Origin: Mesodorylaimus sp. YZB2_4
Taxonomy: Eukaryota; Nematoda; Enoplea; Dorylaimida; Dorylaimidae
Assembly: GCA_030248295.1 (NCBI GenBank)
Contig: JASANH010000298.1
Span: 62,001 to 126,000 of the forward strand
Length of the DNA stretch: 64,000 bases
Reading direction: 5' to 3'
How positions within the stretch are numbered: the first letter of the stretch is position 1; each line of letters starts with the position of its first letter. Position numbers and translations under genes: made by a program. Below the pieces are notes generated by a model. That model had not been told where the DNA came from, made no database searches, and worked only from the letters and a program-made list of their open reading frames with translations. Shown here piece after piece: positions 22,356 to 32,134 of the stretch.

Positions 22356-23562
22356 AAATTTTTACTTTTCATAATTGATCTATATCAAAAATTACTTACA
22401 GTAATTCCACTCGAAAATAAAAGTGAGGTTCAGACTTAAAATTCGTGTATGGCCAATTCGAATTTTTATTATAGTTCAGCTAGGTTTTCATAGACTGTTC
22501 GAGACCGTTTGCTAAAGATTCTTCCATGAAATCAGATCTTAGTGCATGACATGCACTAGCACATTCTAGCACACGCCTCAGCCCTCAGGAAGTGAGAGCC
22601 AAGCCTCTAAGGGGGCCTTCGACTGGTAGGCTGGGCTTGCGGAGGCATTACCAGGTTGCTGTCAAATGTAGCGTTGATTTCTGCAGTAGATATAGTCGCG
22701 TTTTTGCAGGCGCCACAAGCTGCTGTTGCAACGGAAGAAGTAGCTGTGGACAGAAAACAAAAACGGCTAGCATCGCCAGATTGGACAAGGCCGCCTCTTT
22801 CGGGAAAAGTCGTGTCGAGTACGAAGTGTGGTGGCCCCTGGTGTATACCCAGCGTAAGCTAACCAATTTTAAAAAGCTGGTTTAGCAACCGAACAAAAAG
22901 CAGCGAAGGATTACCGAGTTTTCCGTCAAATTTGCCATAGACCTGCGCGTGACCATCGCTGGGGGATTTTTATACCAGATTTTCTATTGTGTTTGAACTA
23001 ATTGTGCGCGCAATTTACAAATGCTTCGATCTTTTCCATGTAATTCGTAGCTCACACGTGTTTGTAAATAGTAGGCTGCTTGCGTATAAAGGAATAAAAG
23101 TTTCAGCCATTTGATTTGCTTATGATTAGATGAAAGCTGCGACGAGTCGCCTATTGTACCCTGTATCAGCCAAACTAGTAACTGTGACTAGGAGCATGCT
23201 TCCTTCGATATCAACTTCCAATTGTTTTTTTATAGTATAGTATAGTATAGATAATAGCGACTGAACAAAAATTTGGAGAAGTGAGTAATTTGCGCGTGCC
23301 GCCGCCGCTAGAAATCGTGGAAGCGGTCGAAGAGGAGGAAAGTTATTTGCTGCTTCTCTTAACTGCTTTAGGGTTCAGGCGATTGTGCAAAATAAGAAAT
23401 AGATGGGCAGCGCGAGATAGTGCGAAAAGCTGAACAAGGAGCTGTCAGGAAAGCCTGTATACCCCGTACTGCATTTTTGCTGCCTCATGTTCTGTAATGC
23501 CGATTTCAGAAGTTAATGGGTCCCACGAAAAAATCAAAGTTAAAACATTGTTTATTTGCTCT

Positions 23563-23873
23563 AACTCACCCACTTAAAGGCGCAGTACGAAAACGATTTT
23601 CCGGATGATGCCTTACCGATGGCGAACTATTTTGAAGACACGTCCATTGGTCGCGGACAACGTCGAGGCCGACAAAAGGCTCTCTCTCCGAGCAGTCTAT
23701 GAAAGGTTTAAAAGCGTGCTCTGCACGATCAGCAGCGCACCAAGAACGATGTCGAAGGATGGCATCGTGCTTTCCAAGAAACTTGCGGCCAGTCTTTCCC
23801 TCACAGTTACCGTTTCATCGATTGTCTGAAGAAGCAACGAGGCGTTCACAGTTACGAATTGTCCAGCTGGTAG
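23563..23873 (+). pseudogene. MULE transposase C-terminal fragment (right arm and beyond)
   Basis: After an acceptor-like CTTAAAG, one frame reads YENDFPDDALPMANYFEDTS, IGRGQRRGRQK, then SSL-TGA-KV-TAA, then HDQQRTKNDVEGWHRAFQ and FIDCLKKQRG to a TAG at 23871-23873. YFEDT-IG and NDVEGWHRAF are characteristic of animal MULE transposases. The TGA stands where the left arm has Trp (LWNV). This copy crosses the inverted-repeat boundary at 23730 without a break, so the coding context on this side is ancestral and the left side is the truncated one. Confidence 0.6.
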
Positions 23874-24002
23874 CCCGTAATCGTGGGAACCCAAGAAACA
23901 AGTTTTGACATATTCTTCACGTGTACACATACATATCATGTTGTTTGCACTATTTAGAGAACACCTAAAATGTTTTCTCGAATAAAAGAAGAGGGAAATA
24001 AC

Positions 24003-24091
24003 TAGAGGCGAAACAGGCGGGGGCGAAACGGGCAGGGGGCAAAACGACAAGGGGCGAAACAGCGGGGAGGCAAAACGGCGGGGGCGAATAA
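24003..24091 (+). repeat. GGGGCGAAAC minisatellite
   Basis: About six imperfect units of GGGGCGAAACGGGC or GGGGCAAAACGGC in tandem. Confidence 0.75.
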
Positions 24092-24113
24092 CTGGTGATG
24101 CACTGTCCATAAA

Positions 24114-24288
24114 CCGATTCTCGATCACTATGAGGCTATGGCCGACAGTCGGTGTCGTTGCCTTTCTATTATGTATATGCCTAGCAAAGTGGTTCACGGG
24201 TTGACAACGCAACTTTGCTAGGCATATACATTATAAATAGGCAACGGCACCGACTGTCGACCATAGCCTCATAATGATCGAAAATCGG
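24114..24288. mobile_element. Foldback/MITE hairpin
   Basis: Inverted arms of about 77 bp (24114-24190 and 24211-24288) around a 20-bp loop. They share TATGTATATGCCTAGCAAAGT, GACAGTCGGTG-CGTTGCC and GAGGCTATGG blocks with scattered mismatches. Confidence 0.75.
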
Positions 24289-24306
24289 CCTGATGAGGAA
24301 AAGGTT

Positions 24307-24427
24307 TTAAAAAACCTGGATTACTTAAGTGTGCTTTAGCGAGGAAAATAGGTTCATAGGCAAAAAATGCCGATCCTGATCATGAGAAAAGGTGATCCCG
24401 ACCTACCCCAGGGAGTTGACCTACCCC
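24307..24427 (+). repeat. 121-bp direct repeat, 5' copy flanking LINE
   Basis: Matches 26659-26779 with one visible mismatch (TACTTAAG versus TACTAAAG). It ends GGGAGTTGACCTACCCC on both sides. Together they bracket the reverse transcriptase insertion like a very long target-site duplication. The unit resembles more diverged copies at 6575-6670 and 36845-36985. Confidence 0.85.
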
Positions 24428-26268
24428 TGACCCTACCTAAACTTGTACATCCTGACCAAACCTGCTCTGTGCCAGGAAGGGACATCCGGGATGGTGTAAT
24501 AACGCTTTACAACGCAGTTGAATATATAAACGAGAAGGAAATGGACGCCCTAATTTTGTCAGTTGACCACATGTCAGCCTTTGACATAATCGAATGGGAA
24601 TATATGTTCCGTGTTTTGGATTTTTTTGAATTGGGTCCTTTGTTCAAGCAGTGGGTTCGCCTTATCTATAAAACTGGTTTAGTAACTTCATCAGTTCAGG
24701 TAAATGGTTATGTATCAGCACCTTTCAAACCTAGCAGGGGCATTAGGCAGGGTTGCCCCCTGTCTGCACTGCTCTACGTGCTGGTGTCTGAAACGGTAAC
24801 GAATTGCATAAGGAGGGACACGGCTGTGACTGGAATCGACTTGGTTGGGGAATATCTCAAATTGAGCAACTATGCGGATGACACAAATTTCCTTCTCTCT
24901 GATTCAGCATCTGTAAAACGGGTCTTTGAAGTCTATGATTTGTACAAACGAGCATCAGGGGCGACTCTGAAACATGCTAAAACCAGAATCCTCTTGCTGG
25001 GTAAGATGGGGAAGGATTCCTTAGAAGCCAGCTTCCAGGATTTTGTTGTCAGTCAGATTAAAGTGTACGGTTTTCTAATAGAAAGAGAAGGGATGGACAT
25101 AGCTGTAAACTGGGATGGTGTCCGAAACCACGTAGGCACGCTGGGAAACAAGACGCCACACAATGACATGTCCTATTTCGGAAGGGTATACGTGGCTAGT
25201 ACTTATTTCTTGTCCAAACTTTGGTATTTAGCATCAGTAATTGCACCAGAAGATGATCTGCAAAGGTTTGTTGAGACACAGATGGATGTATATCTTAGGC
25301 ATTCAGCTAAGCAGAATGTGATAAATAAGCTCATATTGAAAAGGACCAAAGAGCGGGGAGGATTGGGGTACCCTGACATTGGCTTTAAAGTGCTCGCTTT
25401 TCGTTTGATTTTGCGCAGGCATTTGGCTCAGGAGAAGGCTGTATGGCACTCTTTCTTCGATTACTTCTATGGTAAAGTAGAGAAGGCAAGTTTATCGCAG
25501 CTTAGTTTCATACGGGCGCCCCGTTTATACAAGGACATTCGGAAAGCCGTTTTGAGTGCTAAATTTAGTTATTTAAGTGACCATAGCGTAGGTCTGGATT
25601 CGAAGACTTATCCGATAAAGCATGTAAAAACCAAGCTTTTGTATAGAGACATGCTTGAGAAAAAGGTTGGTAAGGCCACGAGGGCAATGGAGGAATATTT
25701 GAGGAAGAAGCTTAAGAAAGAATCGATTGACTTTGGTGCATATTGGAGATTAAATACAACAAAGCACGTTGATGGTCTGACACGAAGCATACATTTCTTC
25801 CTTCTGTACAAAGGATTGTATACAAGGAACAGAGTGTCCAAGTTTACAGATGTTAGCTCAAATTGTAAGTACTGCACAGAGGTGACTGGCGAGGACAAAT
25901 GCGAAGACGTATATCATGTCTTTGTTGAGTGTGACAGAGTTCAGGTATTTTGGCACAGGGTGAGCGTACTTATCCAGGATATTGACCCGACTATTATTTT
26001 GAACGATGAGAATAGGATTTTTGGAGTGACTGGCGGAAAATCCTCACATCTGAAGGTGATTGTAAACTTGATTCTACAATCAGCGCAGAGATGCATTTGG
26101 TTTGCTAGAATGGATTATGAGGAAAAGAATTTAGACACTGACCTTTGGGTTTCACTCTTAAAGCGCCTTCGACTTTTGTTCAAAAGAGCTAGCTATGCCT
26201 TGACATCGCATCTTTTCAACGAGATCTTTGTAAAGTCTTCTTTATTATTAAAAATAACCAAGAAATAA
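24428..26268 (+). CDS. Non-LTR reverse transcriptase (L1/Tx1-like), 5' truncated
   Basis: The open frame runs from 24367, but its first ~20 codons lie in the flanking direct repeat, so element sequence starts near 24428. Motifs in order: DQTCSVPGR (L1/Tx1-type), SVDHMSAFD with the first catalytic Asp, SRGIRQGCPLSALLYVLV, and YADD (residues 169-172 of the 633-residue frame), then the thumb region. Near residues 500-525 is a zinc-knuckle CKYC...HVFVEC, as in zf-RVT of L1/Tx1 ORF2. There is no endonuclease domain upstream. The frame is fully open to TAA at 26266, so the insertion is young or conserved, but it lacks the parts needed for independent movement. Confidence 0.85.
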
Positions 26269-26658
26269 ATACATAATAGAAAAATAAAAAAATAAAATAT
26301 AAATAAAATAAAATAAATAAAAAAAAATTAAAAAAAAAATTTAAAAAAAAACAAAAAAACCAGAAAAAACAAAACAAAAAAAGAATTTTCTTCAAGCCAG
26401 GAAAGGGGGGTAATCAATTAATGAGGAAAAGGGAACATAGTATTGGAAAATTCATCGATAGGCACGCTTTTTCTTTTTTTTTCTTTCTTTCTCATGCGAG
26501 GTTGCTTTTGTCTCATAATATTTACGATTAGTGGTCCTTGCTCATCTCGGCGGAATCTACTGGTTTTGAAGATGGCAGTGATAATAGTGATACTAACATC
26601 TATCGACTTGACTCCTTGTTAGTAAACTGGCTTTGGCGTGTATGTAAAAAAAAAAAAA
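26269..26658 (+). other. LINE 3' untranslated region with A-rich tail
   Basis: An A/T-rich run (26269-26385) follows the RT stop. About 260 bp of non-coding sequence then ends in TATGTAAAAAAAAAAAAA directly before the downstream direct repeat, as expected for the 3' end of a target-primed insertion. Confidence 0.65.
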
Positions 26659-26779
26659 TTAAAAAACCTGGATTACTAAAGTGTGCTTTAGCGAGGAAAA
26701 TAGGTTCATAGGCAAAAAATGCCGATCCTGATCATGAGAAAAGGTGATCCCGACCTACCCCAGGGAGTTGACCTACCCC
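26659..26779 (+). repeat. 121-bp direct repeat, 3' copy flanking LINE
   Basis: Second copy of 24307-24427; it starts TTAAAAAACCTGGATTAC and ends GTTGACCTACCCC. Confidence 0.85.
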
Positions 26780-27833
26780 CGCGAAAAAATTTAAATTTTT
26801 CACACGTTCAAAAATTATTGTATTATCAGTTGTATCGGCCGATAATTGCGTAATCGGTTATCGACCAATACCGATAATTGTCTTATCGGCCGGACCTGGC
26901 TTGTGGCTAGTCCCTTTCCTGGAAATCATAAGAAAATAACAGGATCCGCAAATGTTCAATTTTTACCTCTTGTTTCGCCGTTGCCGATGCTAGTTGCTGG
27001 CGCAGACGAACACGCGCTTCTTCACTTGATGGTAAGAACACGCGCCTCTTTTTGAAAAAGTTGACCACCAACCTACCTTGACGACACTTTCCTGCGGTGT
27101 CTTGCGTTGATGAGTGCGTCAAACGAGGAGTCGAAAACGAGGGACTCGAGGCCTTTTGCTTGGTTCCAAACGACAAAAACTGAGATTGAATTTTTTGCCG
27201 GTACCTGCAAACGACTTGTTCCAGGATGGACTCGAGAACACCCTGCAAGCAAGGGACTTACCACGACTGTCGCAGCGGGCGACGGTGCTCGCCTGCGTAA
27301 TGGTGGTTTCGGTTTTTGCAAATCGGCCTTGTCTTCTGGAATGGTCAGGGTCACCACGGGACCAGCTTCTTTGTTTTTGTAACATGTGCCTGGAGCCGGC
27401 AGTGTGCCCATCGATTGCAACGAGTGGAACGTAGTCAACCTCTCGGGTTGATGTTTCACCAGTCTTAGACTACTAGAGGTCGGAGACTGCTGCTCTGAGT
27501 TTTATGCGGAGTGCGTAAGCTCCCCGCGGCACCACCTACGCGCCCCAAGGATTCGTCCGACGGGAGTCAGGCGTCTAGACTCAGGAGGCGACACCAGGCA
27601 GGACGTAGGTGGTGGGCGCGTGTTACATGTTCTTGCACTTCTTCCGCCTCATTGTCTGCCACAGGCCTGAAGTAAACATCTGAAGAGCTAAATGCCTGAA
27701 ATCTGGAATCCGCAATCTCACTTTTCATGCCTAGCTGGACTCAACATTGTGGTATTTTTATCGAGTCCATGGTTGTCTTCTTTCTTTTTAGGATTCGGTT
27801 GTTTCAAACTGTTGTTTGGGTTCACCTTTCTCG
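26780..27833. other. No firm gene; TATCGG motifs and GC-rich stretch
   Basis: 26828-26894 has repeated TATCGGCCGATAAT-like motifs in both orientations, probably a small MITE end. 27420-27620 is GC-rich and shares scattered blocks (GTTGATGTTTC, CACCACCTACGCGCCC and its near complement) with the MITE-A neighbourhood at 30.4-31.1 kb. Overlapping frames at 26907-27459 on both strands are not convincing genes. Confidence 0.4.
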
Positions 27834-27890
27834 ACGATACCCGCCAGAATTTGTTTCGTGACGGAACAGATTCTGGCGGGTATCGTTGTT
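27834..27890. repeat. Perfect-stem hairpin
   Basis: GATACCCGCCAGAAT and its complement ATTCTGGCGGGTATC face each other across about 20 nt. Another half (GGCGGGTATC) follows at 27891. Confidence 0.7.
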
Positions 27891-28218
27891 GGCGGGTATC
27901 TTTGTATTTTCGATGTTTTTCGATCCACCCGAGCTGCTTCATACGTGGCGCCAATGTCACCCGAATCGGGGCTAAAATCAGTTAGCAGGATCCTCAGTTG
28001 CAGTATCTGACCCGAAGCCATAAAGTTGGTCAATCGTTCCCAGAGTTTACTTGCGGCGATACCCCGCTCGGCCCCCAAGAAGATTCAGTGCGTGCATGGA
28101 TCGTACGAGAATGCGCAACAACAACAACGGGTCAACACGCCCTCGTACGGTTTTCACGACGGCTAACAGTAAGTAGGAGGAGCTTCTGTGGCGAGGTATT
28201 CAAGACGGATAGGCAGTC

Positions 28219-28365
28219 ATGGACGGTGGTTGGACGATTATTAGGGATGGACTTGACTTTATCATCAGCTACAATGACAAAGCGGAGGAATTGGTCAATG
28301 TGATGCAAATCGTGCTCAGCGGCAATCGATTGGTGACGGTCTATCCTAGGAAGTTCTCGAGATAA
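28219..28365 (+). CDS. Hypothetical 48-residue protein
   Basis: ATG-initiated frame (MDGGWTIIRDGLDFIIS...) with an in-frame stop shortly upstream, ending TAA. Unknown family. I list it because it has the spacing and strand of the following ORFs. Confidence 0.25.
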   Translation: MDGGWTIIRDGLDFIISYNDKAEELVNVMQIVLSGNRLVTVYPRKFSR

Positions 28366-28757
28366 GCTGTATTGCTAATGCAATTGCTATTTTACTTCTT
28401 ATCCAAACACATGACTGTGCACTCAACGGTTAAGCGACATCACACTATAAAACAAAGCAGATAAAGTCAAGCAAAACTAATCTTTTCGATAGCGTCACGA
28501 AAACCACGTAGTATGTTTTGTTGGTATGGTATAATATTTGGTGTTGGTTTTGTAAGAGCTGTAGTGTGTTTTGAATATTTTGAAGCACATCCAAGCAGCT
28601 GAGCGACTGCAAAAGCGAAGTCGCAGCACTTTATATCACTGCCAGCTTTGTTCTCCCTGGGAATGGCTGGTTCAGAGAAACGAGTCAAGTTGTCAGCAAT
28701 TTAATTTTGTGGGGCATTGGTGACGCTGGCTCGCCACCTAATCAATAAGCTTTGGCC

Positions 28758-29126
28758 ATGCGTCGGGCAGTGAAAAATTTTTTCAAGAACAAACGATCCT
28801 TAACGATTGCTAACGTGAAATCGATCGAAATAACCAGACTCAAACACGTCGCAGATGAAGTGTTCGCCAGTGGTTGCACGTGGCAGAAAATTGTGGCCTT
28901 ATACGCCTTGGTTGCCCACTACGCCCGACACGCCCCAACAAGTGCCGAGTTTCTGATTCATCTATTGATCTCCTATTCAAATGCACAACTGCGGTCCTGG
29001 ATCGATAATCGTACTTGGGATGATTTCCTTAGGTTTCAGACTGATTCTAGACCAACAGTGAAAAGTGTACTTGACGTGACCATGCTGTGCACTGCCATAC
29101 TTTTGCTTTTCGTGTTCGCCCAGTGA
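28758..29126 (+). CDS. Bcl-2-like protein with C-terminal membrane anchor
   Basis: 122 residues from ATG at 28758. A BH1-like segment (EVFASGCTWQKIVALYA) is followed ~30 residues later by a BH2-like segment (WIDNRTWDDFLRFQ). The C-terminus is hydrophobic (VTMLCTAILLLFVF), fitting a tail anchor in mitochondrial or ER membrane. The canonical NWGR of BH1 is changed to CTWQK, and no BH3 region is evident, so the N-terminus may be truncated. Bcl-2 proteins regulate mitochondrial apoptosis, and viral homologues block host cell death. It sits in the Polinton-like block, so capture by the element is likely. A host retro- or exon fragment is the alternative. The frame is intact. Confidence 0.55.
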   Translation: MRRAVKNFFKNKRSLTIANVKSIEITRLKHVADEVFASGCTWQKIVALYALVAHYARHAPTSAEFLIHLLISYSNAQLRSWIDNRTWDDFLRFQTDSRPTVKSVLDVTMLCTAILLLFVFAQ

Positions 29127-29196
29127 CATGACGTATCCGTTTACCTGAGTGCTCATCTCCACATGATGAATGGGCATATGTTTAGACCAGAATAAA

Positions 29197-29502
29197 ATGG
29201 ATTCAGCTCAACGTGAGGTGGACGGAAGCTGCCACTTCCGCTCTAGGTAAGAGCATAAGAAAAAGATTATCGGCAGTATTATTTTTCTGGTGATTATGAC
29301 CATTTTGGGTAGCACCTTACCTTTCGTGCCATCACCCAGGGAAATTATCAAGGGACGATCAAATCGACTACAAAGTACCATCTTGCTCCCTGCTGGTGAT
29401 GAAAAGATTTGTTTTACCAACGAAACGGGTGGTCTGTTTGCCACCTATCACAAATGCGTTCTGAAAATTTCCAATTGTTGCCAGCGACAAATGATTTTGT
29501 AA
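29197..29502 (+). pseudogene. Small membrane protein with one in-frame stop
   Basis: ATG at 29197, TAA at codon 18, then the same frame continues to 29502. After the stop a basic patch (EHKKK) precedes a membrane segment (IIGSIIFLVIMTILG), which suggests a type II membrane protein of ~100 residues. The C-terminal part is polar with Cys pairs (HKCVLKISNCC). It lies 70 bp after the Bcl-2-like ORF. Family unknown. Confidence 0.4.
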
Positions 29503-29544
29503 AGATATAAAATTTACATCATGTTCTGTCGCATGCTTTCTGCG

Positions 29545-29754
29545 TTAGCCTCTGAACATATACACCACATCCATGCCTTGAGACAAATACATCTCCAAAG
29601 GGTCCATGTCACTAGCATAGGCTTTCCCCATGCTGGGTTGCCAAACTGACTTGACCAAAACCGGCCATTTTCCACCGTGTTGATTATTCATAATAGCATC
29701 CGGAGTTCCAGCCAACAGGCCGGTGATGTCGGGTAGTTTGAGCGGTTCTTTCAT
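29545..29754 (-). CDS. Hypothetical 69-residue minus-strand protein
   Basis: ATG-initiated (MKEPLKLPDITGLLAG...) and open to a TAG. No family recognised. It is opposite in strand to its neighbours, so it may be a chance frame. Confidence 0.2.
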   Translation of the reverse strand: MKEPLKLPDITGLLAGTPDAIMNNQHGGKWPVLVKSVWQPSMGKAYASDMDPLEMYLSQGMDVVYMFRG

Positions 29755-30045
29755 TTATAATGTCACATAGTGTTTTTCCTAGACCCAATGAACGTGGGCT
29801 TCCGAAACGTTTTGATTGAACTGAAGAAGGGTAGTTTTCGCGCAATTAATTTACAAAAAATGCGAAAAATTGGACCAATCTCCCAGTACCGAGGCAGAGG
29901 AAGACAATGATTTTTCTGGCTTAACGGCCGCATATATAGCTTTTAGATTCAGACAAGTCTGGACACGTTTATAAGACGTCATAGCTGGCCAAGAATTTCT
30001 ATAAATACAGTAGACGAGTGAAAGTGAGAAGTCGTCATTGTCAAA

Positions 30046-30348
30046 ATGTGCTCTGTTGGAATGAAGTACCCCTGTCCGCACTGCAAAAAGTGGCGTTCAA
30101 CCCACAGCAGGAAGAGGCACGACTAGCAACATTTTGTCTGTCCGATTTGTGGAATTATGCGCCTGCCCCGACACAAGTGTGCTCTGAATCAACTGCAATG
30201 GATCGCCGTCGCGTCCAGCTCAGCGGTGACTCATATGCTTCTCGGTGTGGCATTTAAGAAGAACACAAAGACGGAAGCCGCTAAAACTGACCAGTCCACG
30301 AAGCCCACTTTGCTCAAAAGATATGATGGAGTTTTTTGTATGAATTAA
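30046..30348 (+). pseudogene. Paired C2H2-type zinc-finger protein with one in-frame stop
   Basis: The frame from ATG shows CPHCKKWRSTHSRKRH, a TAG at codon 27 (30124-30126), then FVCPICGIMRLPRHKC: two C-x2-C ... H-x3-4-H/C units. It continues ~65 residues (Thr/Lys-rich end) to TAA. It is probably a nucleic-acid-binding protein of the element or a captured host finger. Confidence 0.45.
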
Positions 30349-30403
30349 CTGGCGGGTGGTAGTTTGACATGCTGTCTGTCATGATAAAAAATCAATTGCT
30401 AAT

Positions 30404-30582
30404 GTGACCAGCACGCCTGGCGGTCGGGAGTAATCGATACGCTCCCCTGGCTGGGACGTCAACCTCTTCGGTTGATGTTTCTAGAGCAGGTATAGTCGCG
30501 AGACTTGCGGAGTCGGACTCCAGTCGGAGTTTTTTGCTTAGAGACTTCAGTCTCGACTATCTCCCGCCGCCTGGGTGCGCTG
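30404..30582 (+). mobile_element. MITE-A copy 1
   Basis: ~178 bp. The termini TGTGACCAGCACGCCTGGCG and CCGCCTGGGTGCGCTGGTTA are imperfect inverted repeats. The interior has GTCAACCTCTTCGGTTGATG, a small hairpin. It is nearly identical to 30951-31136, and the complement is found at 55676-55863. No coding capacity. Confidence 0.8.
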
Positions 30583-30950
30583 GTTACACTGGCGTCACGA
30601 ACCGATGGGCCTTCTTCGGATGTAAGCCCCTTATGGACTAGTGTGCTAGCCCAGGTGGTTGTGGTGAATGCCGGACTGGCGCGCCTGCGCTTGCTGTGGC
30701 CCGTGGGTTCCCTGCAGGTGTACTCCTTACCAGACTTCGGTCTGGGTTGCCTCCACGTAGGCCGCAGGGGCCAGCGGGCAAAACCTACTCTGCTATTACC
30801 TACGCGGGAGGAGAAGGTTCGGCGAGCGTTTGGTGCGCCTTAGCGCGACGGTGGGTGGAAGACCTAGCGCTGATAAGGCACCACCACTGGGGTGTTGGTT
30901 CTTCCAGTTGGAGAATGGCGGGGACGCCATTTTTCCAACGATGGGAGGAA
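30583..30950. other. GC-rich stretch between two MITE-A copies
   Basis: No gene recognised. Bracketed by two direct MITE-A copies, so it could be mobilised as a composite or result from a duplication. Confidence 0.5.
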
Positions 30951-31136
30951 TGTGACCAGCACGCCTGGCGGTCGGGGGTAATCGATACGCTCCCCTGGCT
31001 GGGACGTCAACCTCTTCGGTTGATGTTTCTAGAGCAGGTATAGTCGCGAGACTTGCCTACCTCCAGTCGGAGTTTTTTGCTTAGAGACTTGGGTGTCGAC
31101 TATCTCCCGCCGCCTGGGTGCGCTGGTTACACTAAA
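30951..31136 (+). mobile_element. MITE-A copy 2, abutting integrase
   Basis: Same termini as copy 1. Its right end (GGTTACAC) directly touches the integrase reading frame, so the integrase 5' end was cut here. Confidence 0.8.
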
Positions 31137-31678
31137 GCTGTATACTGACGCCAGTAGTCCGGCAGGCTTTGCTAGTGTGGAAAAGTTGTACAAAACTGCT
31201 AACGTTAGCCGTATCATCATAATGGCGCCAAATAATGTCACGCCTGGAAACAGTGATTTGGTTTTCGAGAACTTGTATCCTGATGATTGGGAAGTGTATC
31301 CTGAGCATCAACGCAAAAAAACCCGTGTTCGCTGCTGGTGACTCTGTTCGGATCGCAAAAGAGAGGCATCCCTTTCATGAAACTTATTTAGTCACTTGGT
31401 CTGAGGAGATTTTCACGATTCGAGCCATAGTGCGTCGAAAGCCTATCGTGTGCAAGTTGACTTCCGAGACTGGTCTTATCGGGGGTATATTTTGCGCTCA
31501 AGAATCACAAAAAGTAACTCCTACTGGCGTTTATCGCATCGGAAAAATTTTACGTCAAAGAACCAACAGAGCTGGTGAACGTGAGCTGCTGATCAAGCGG
31601 CAAGGGTGAAAGGGGAATGGCTGTATTAAAGAAGCCGATATTGTCACTGGAGATTTGGACGAGGAAGAAGAATTATGA
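31133..31678 (+). pseudogene. Polinton-type integrase lacking its catalytic core
   Basis: N-terminal signature KLYTDASSPAGFASVEKLYK, then directly RIIIMAPNNVT and DLVFENLY, which in family members lie after the DDE core. About 150 residues including the catalytic Asp and Glu are therefore deleted. A one-base slip in the A7 run at 31314-31320 moves to the frame with AGDSVRIAKERHPF, TWSEEIFTIRAIVRR and a chromodomain-like end. That end has TGA (31607-31609) where Trp is expected, then reads on to TGA at 31676-31678. Retroviral-type integrases insert element DNA; this one cannot. Confidence 0.6.
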
Positions 31679-32054
31679 AAAGATTTACAGTGTGCATGAC
31701 TAGTTCGGGCAGCAGGCATGCTTTTCCGCAAAAATGGTTACACTTTATTTAGCGATGTCTTGATTGGACCATTAACCGATATGCTCGAGTATGAAGTGAC
31801 TTTAGCCGCCTGTTATATACAAACCTCTCTCCCTGTCGCCTTAGTGTGTTCTGATATTGTGGTGCCCAGTCTGTATGATGACAGGACGATGCCTATAGTG
31901 GGCGCGAACTCCAGTGTCCCAAGTGATGTCCAGCCGATTACGTTCGTCCATTAACAACAACATTTTTCCAATTACTTGTCATGTTACTGATATCCATGGA
32001 AAAGACTTGTCTTTAGATGCCGTTCCTTTGGTTGTTTTGCACTTGGTTGAATGA
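31675..32054 (+). pseudogene. Minor-capsid (penton)-like ORF, frame-broken
   Basis: ATG overlaps the integrase stop as ATGA. The frames, taken in turn, show MKRFTVCMTSSGSRHAFP, then GYTLFSDVLIGPLTDM and YEVTLAACYI, DIVVPSLYDD, and finally FPITCHVTDIHG with a VVLHLVE end. The order (F-V-T-SS, EVALAEI-like strand, DIV-P, closing v-LH) resembles the small capsid protein next to integrase or major capsid genes in Polintons and adintoviruses. At least two frameshifts (near 31728 and 31945). Weak at the sequence level. Confidence 0.35.
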
Positions 32055-32134
32055 TACTCCTATTCTCACTTCATTGGAGCACAAAAAGTGCCGTGTAGAT
32101 ATAAAAATCCGTAGTATTTTCATGTTTCATAGGC

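Larger units (their letters stand above)
17684..23730 (-). repeat. Giant inverted duplication, right arm
   Basis: Mirror of 7752-13793. Visible differences include a nonsense change in the zipper exon (near 17832), a few substitutions around 22820-22870, one extra TATAG unit near 23235, and a cluster of about ten mismatches in the outermost 50 bp (23690-23730). Beyond 23730 the right side continues as MULE coding sequence while the left side is SINE. Confidence 0.92.

Noticed and set aside
7752..23730. The whole 16-kb palindrome as one transposon with 6-kb terminal inverted repeats.
   Set aside because: No target-site duplication, no common terminus motif, and the right edge lies inside MULE coding sequence. 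Segmental inverted duplication fits better.
3974..31609. Possible reassignment of TGA to Trp: TGA stands at expected Trp positions in the kringle (about 4070), the MULE fragment (about 23698) and the integrase end (31607-31609).
   Set aside because: The long open frames (RT, Kolobok) use TGG for Trp and contain no TGA over more than 1,200 codons, and other broken genes have TAA or TAG. Independent G-to-A decay of TGG explains it.
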